From NCBI GenBank assembly GCA_963682055.1, contig OY821747.1, forward strand, positions 27,898,126 to 27,962,125: a stretch of 64,000 nt of DNA, written 5' to 3'. A model generated the notes under the pieces. It saw nothing but the letters and a program-made list of their open reading frames with translations. It was not told where the DNA came from and did no database searches. Below, in pieces: positions 60,235 through 64,000 of the stretch. This stretch comes from Primula veris. Taxonomy: Eukaryota; Streptophyta; Magnoliopsida; Ericales; Primulaceae. A program made the position numbers and the translations under genes. How positions within the stretch are numbered: the stretch's first letter is position 1; every line of letters starts with the position of its first letter.

Positions 60235-60600
60235 CCAATAATCGTGTCCCACAGTTGCGTGTGCGGTGCGTAATGCAATAAAAATATAGAAAATATATAT
60301 AGTTATGATATAAATATGTGGATAATACAAAAAAAAACATAGTTTAAAATTTAAAAGAATGGTTGGTTGTTAAAGAGGAATAAATAGTTTTATTAGTTTT
60401 TACTTTTTTATATTTTTATTTGAGTATGATATTATTATAATTAATATAAAGGTGTAGAGATATTTTTGGAAAAAAATGCTAAATTGGGCAGTCTCATTTA
60501 ACTTGGGTTGACTTATTATAATAGAATGATTAGTATACGGTGCCCATGCGTTGCATGGTGTAACGCGTTTTTGCAATATATATGTAATTTAATTAAAAAA
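60235..60600. repeat. Repeat with GCGTTGC signature
   Basis: CCCACAGTTGCGTGTGCGGTGCG near 60,247 and GTGCCCATGCGTTGCATGG near 60,541 resemble the ends of the 30,722-31,610 element. Confidence 0.5.
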
Positions 60601-61019
60601 AGAGAGAGAGAGAAAAAGCTGTGACAATTAACTAATCAAAAACAATTGTAAAGAAAAATAATGAAATAAAAACCGAAAAAATTGAATTAAGGAATTGTAT
60701 ACTGCAGATAGAGTGTCTTGGGTCGATTTAGCTTTAAACATCCTGGGAAGGAAAGAGGGAGAGAGTTGTGGGCTTTGACAGTTTTTTATTTTATTTTTTA
60801 TTTGTATATATACGAATGAGAGAGAGAACTGAATTATTACTACGAACTTTTATTTTAAATTCTTAACCGTCCAACTGGTACAACAGGGTATTGGGTAATT
60901 AACAAAAGTTTTGGGCTTTTTTAAAATAAAAAAGTGTGGGACTTTGGCAGCCTCAAAATAACCAACTATTTCTGGGCTCCCTTATTATAATATATATATA
61001 TATATATTATATTTGTGTG
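60601..61019. other. AT-rich stretch with GA runs
   Basis: Short GA microsatellites (60,600 and 60,755) and a TA run at 60,990-61,005. No gene is visible. Confidence 0.4.
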
Positions 61020-62900
61020 TGAAATGGAAACATATTATGATTAGCTCAATTAGGCTAATTACACTGAAGACATGATTTTATTGTATTGTTCTGCTCTAGG
61101 TTTGATGTATTCATGTTCGTAGCGATTTAACATTGGCTTGTGATTATTTTGATTTGTTATTAGTGAAATGGTAAATATTATGAGTAGCTTAATTTAGGCT
61201 TCACACACTTAAGACACTTAGGCTTGATTGTGTTGTGTTGTGTTGTGCTGTTCTGCTCTTTGTTTAAATATGCATATTATTAACGAATATGTTACACTTG
61301 CATGTGATACTCTTGATTTTTTATCAGTCGAAATGAAAAAAATAATCGGATTAGCTTAATTTAGGTTTAGACACGTAGACTTGACTGAGTTCGGCTGCTC
61401 TAAGTTTATTTATGCGTATTTGTTAGCAAAATATATGGAACAGTTGCTACTGATTTTTTATCAATGAAATGGAAACAAAACCGGATTAGCTCAATTTAGG
61501 TTTAGACACTTAGATTTGACTGTGTTGCTGCTCTACGTTTATGTGTGTATATTAGTAGCAATATATATATATGTAATATTGGGTTGTAATACTTTTGTTT
61601 TTTATCAATGGAAATTGGATTTGCTGGATTTAGGCTTTAGATACTCACGCTCGATAGTGTTGTTCTGATCTAGGCTTGTTATATGCATATTGTTAACAAT
61701 GAATATATACATTGGTTTGTGATACTTTTGATTTTTATATATGGAAATGGAAACATAATCTGATTTGCTCAATTTAGGCTTTAGACACTCAAAGTTGACT
61801 GTGTTGTCTGCTCTAGATGGATATTATATGCCCGTGTCAACCAATACCTATCTAGATCTATCATGATCTTTTATAAATGACATGAAGAACATAAGCCAGA
61901 TGACGGAACGGGAAAACCTAGGATGTAGAAGATTATAACATGAGTGATTCGGCAGATTTGGATTCCTATATATCCACTCATGTGGTACTTCAGTGTACCA
62001 TATAGAGAAAATCCATCTGTATATTTGATCCATGCATAATATCATGAAAAATGGATACAAATTTTTGACTGCTACTTAGTATCGGCAATAGGTCTGAAAA
62101 AGTATCGAAAAATATCAAATTTAGATATTTGTATCCTGTGAAGGAACGCACCCACCCTTCAGGTATTTTGATTGAAATACCTATAAATGGCATTTTCCGT
62201 AGAAATAGCATTCTTGCTTCTATATTTATAGATAGATTTAACATTAGCTGGTGATTATTTTAGAACGGAAACATAATCGAAATGGCTCAATTTAAGCTTT
62301 AGACACTTCGACTGTGTTGTGCTGCTCTAGGTTTATTGTATGCATATTGTTAGCAACATCTATAATATATTTAACAGCGGCTTGTAGTTATTCTGATTTT
62401 TATCAATGGAAAACCAAAACATAATTGGATGAGATCAATTTAGGCTTCATAGTTTAGACACTTGGGCTTGATTGTGTTGTGCTGCTCCAGGTTTATTTAT
62501 GCATATTACATTGTTATTAGCGATGTGTATGTAACATTGGTTTGTGATACTTTTGTTTTTTATCAATAGAAACGGAATCATATTCCAATTGGCTCAATTT
62601 AAAGTTACAATACAAAGTTTGTGTGCAATCAGAGGAAGAACTAAGAGTAGGCTATAAAGGCTGCAGGTCCCCCCATATTATGTGAAAATACAGTATTTTA
62701 CCATTTATTTTGACGAAAAAGTACCGATTTTAGCCTTTCTATCCCTGCATAATAACAGAAAACAGTCATATGGAATGATGCCCCTCTCATACAAGGATCT
62801 CGGTTTTCTACCGCTGCTCTAGGTTAATATGCATATTCTTAGCAACATATGTAATAGTGGCTTGTTATATTTTTTAATCGAAATGAACATGATTGAATTA
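61020..62900 (+). repeat. Degenerate ~130-180-bp tandem repeat in the putative glutaredoxin intron
   Basis: About ten units share, in order, GAAATGGAAACATAAT, TTAGCTCAATTTAGG, TAGACACTTAGGCTTGA, TGTGTTGTGCTGCTCTAGGT, 'tatgcatattgttagcaa' and 'gtgatacttttgatttttat'. 61,830-62,230 and 62,620-62,810 are unrelated insertions. The shared 'gaaatggaacatat...gattagctc' phrase links it to the 116-bp array. Confidence 0.8.
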
Positions 62901-63780
62901 GCTAGCATGGCTGAGAAGCTTAAAAAAGCTCACTTTCGCACTTTTCACGCTGATGAAGCTTACACTTTTTACGCTTTTAGCGAAGTTCTTGCAAAAACGC
63001 TTTAGCTACACTTTCACCTTTCAAAAATTGGGTTCTATAAGGTGGACCCAGCTATAAAGTGAAGTGATAAGCATATGTCTTAGCTAATTGCTTTATTCCT
63101 TTTCCCTTATTCCTGGCTTGTGTAACAATACTGTCCTTTTTGGGTTCAATAAAGTACTCATTTAGCCCGTAGAATCAATAATATCTTTCAAGCATTTTTC
63201 TCAGTTTTTATTTTCTTTTTCTGTTTGGCGCTACCTGTTTTGAGTGTTTTGGTCTGTTTATGTGAGTTGTAGAGGAACAATGTCAAGGTCTAATGACTTA
63301 ACAAAAAAAAATATGAAGGTCTAATGCAACTGTTGTGCTACTATCAAATGTTATGAATAAGAAAAGTTGTCGAGCCAAAATTACACAAGTAAGAGATAAT
63401 TTAATACGTTTCTAGTGAAATTACAGTTACTGAATTCATTTCTTATACTTTTCACCCCCAACCGACTTAAGAATGTTTTGGTTGCTGAAGTTGTAAGTGG
63501 AAGCTCATCTACCCACACTGTCTATCTTTTTCCCCCCTTTACTTTGTTTTTAGTTGTGGTTTCCAAATTTCTTATAATTTTTCAATCCCAATATCTGTTG
63601 ATCCTGCCCCAGTTAGAATCTTTTTGATTGCTTAAGTTGTTACTGGATGCTCATGATTAACACCCTCATGGTATGGGCCATGTTGTATAGTATGCTTATT
63701 GTATGGTAATGTCTGGTTATCTTATACACATATTTACGGGAATGATTTTGTTCTTTTTTGTCCGCTCTCTCTCTTCTAGA
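62901..63780. other. Unassigned stretch
   Basis: A short frame at about 62,908-63,006 (MAEKLKKAHF...) sits in AAGCTT/ACGCTTTT-rich repeat-like DNA and is not a convincing gene. Nothing else is recognised. Confidence 0.3.
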
Positions 63781-63828
63781 ATTCTCTAGGTCTTCCAAAC
63801 GTATATAGACTTGCTCGTAATGAAAAGG
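63780..63828 (+). other. Possible internal exon of unknown gene
   Basis: TCTTCTAG precedes AATTCTCTAGGTCTTCCAAA..., which stays open (NSLGLPNVYRLARNEK) up to AAAAG|GTGAGAG. The acceptor and donor both look plausible. It does not match a glutaredoxin exon, and I cannot identify it. Confidence 0.3.
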
Positions 63829-64000
63829 TGAGAGAAGTTATTTAAGTTGTTGTGTGTCAATGAATGCTAAGTCAAATTTCTGTTGTCTCATGGGGATCAC
63901 GTTTATGAACATACGGGAAAGGAGGTGGTGGTAAAACATTAACAAATGCAACAGTTGGCAGGTCTATATTGTACTCCAGTTGTTGAACTTCTTTGTATTT

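Noticed and set aside
62908..63006. Short ORF starting MAEKLKKAHF
   Set aside because: Sits in AAGCTT/ACGCTTTT repeat-like DNA, with no supporting signals.
63780..63828. Exon-like stretch as glutaredoxin exon 2
   Set aside because: Its translation lacks the Tyr-Cys start and the following glutaredoxin sequence; kept only as an unknown possible exon.

Overview
The window is nuclear DNA of a dicotyledonous plant. The evidence is AT-rich intergenic DNA, GT-AG introns (plus one AT-AC intron), a Ty3/gypsy chromovirus, copia-type LTRs, hAT, CACTA and Harbinger-like elements, and genes whose homologues are plant-specific or plant-type. I cannot name the species. An asterid is a guess only.

Region 1 (1-9,681): a decayed Ty3/gypsy chromovirus-type retrotransposon. 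It has a long 5' LTR, an iMet primer site, a leader minisatellite, gag-protease and RT-RNaseH-integrase, all broken by nonsense codons. A truncated 3' LTR is joined head-to-head to an inverted LTR piece.

Region 2 (9,682-36,000): a mosaic of segmental duplications and small transposons. The same blocks recur several times: a 1.48-kb block at 9.7 and 15.4 kb, and blocks A, B and C at 11.6-15.0, 21.9-23.0 and 24.8-28.2 kb. One block carries a 140-codon acidic orphan ORF, intact in one copy and broken in the other. Nested in this region are two probable copia-type solo LTRs, a hAT element with a perfect 8-bp target duplication, a second GC-rich hAT-like element, a CACTA MITE with a visible empty site, a Harbinger-like element, a fold-back MITE, a 20-bp minisatellite, a T-rich tract and a (TA)n tract. 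Decayed copies of the promoter/5'UTR block of the next gene recur about nine times.

Region 3 (36,030-46,490): a 10-exon gene for a NERD / CCCH-44-like chromatin protein (AT-hook, PHD, SWIB, Plus-3, GYF; 1,608 codons by my splicing). It includes a U12-type AT-AC intron. Its C-terminal CCCH finger survives only behind an in-frame TGA.

Region 4 (47,847-49,300): a tRNA-Lys(CTT) gene, then a broken fragment of a lysyl-tRNA synthetase gene and a 169-bp tandem duplication.

Region 5 (49,861-56,909, minus strand): an 8-exon gene for a microspherule-protein-1/EMB1967-like FHA protein, enlarged to 1,324 residues by about nine ~61-residue repeats.

Region 6 (57,600-64,000): a copia U5 fragment, then three tandem copies of the promoter plus first exon of a secretory-type CC-type glutaredoxin. 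Only the last copy is open through the active-site Cys-Pro. It is followed by a long putative intron filled with a 116-bp tandem repeat and a degenerate ~130-180-bp repeat. The remaining glutaredoxin exons are not visible in the window.

The two large genes both encode predicted nuclear chromatin-associated proteins. Nothing in the sequence shows that they work together. All splice models are my own readings by eye, supported by frame continuity across every junction and by family knowledge.
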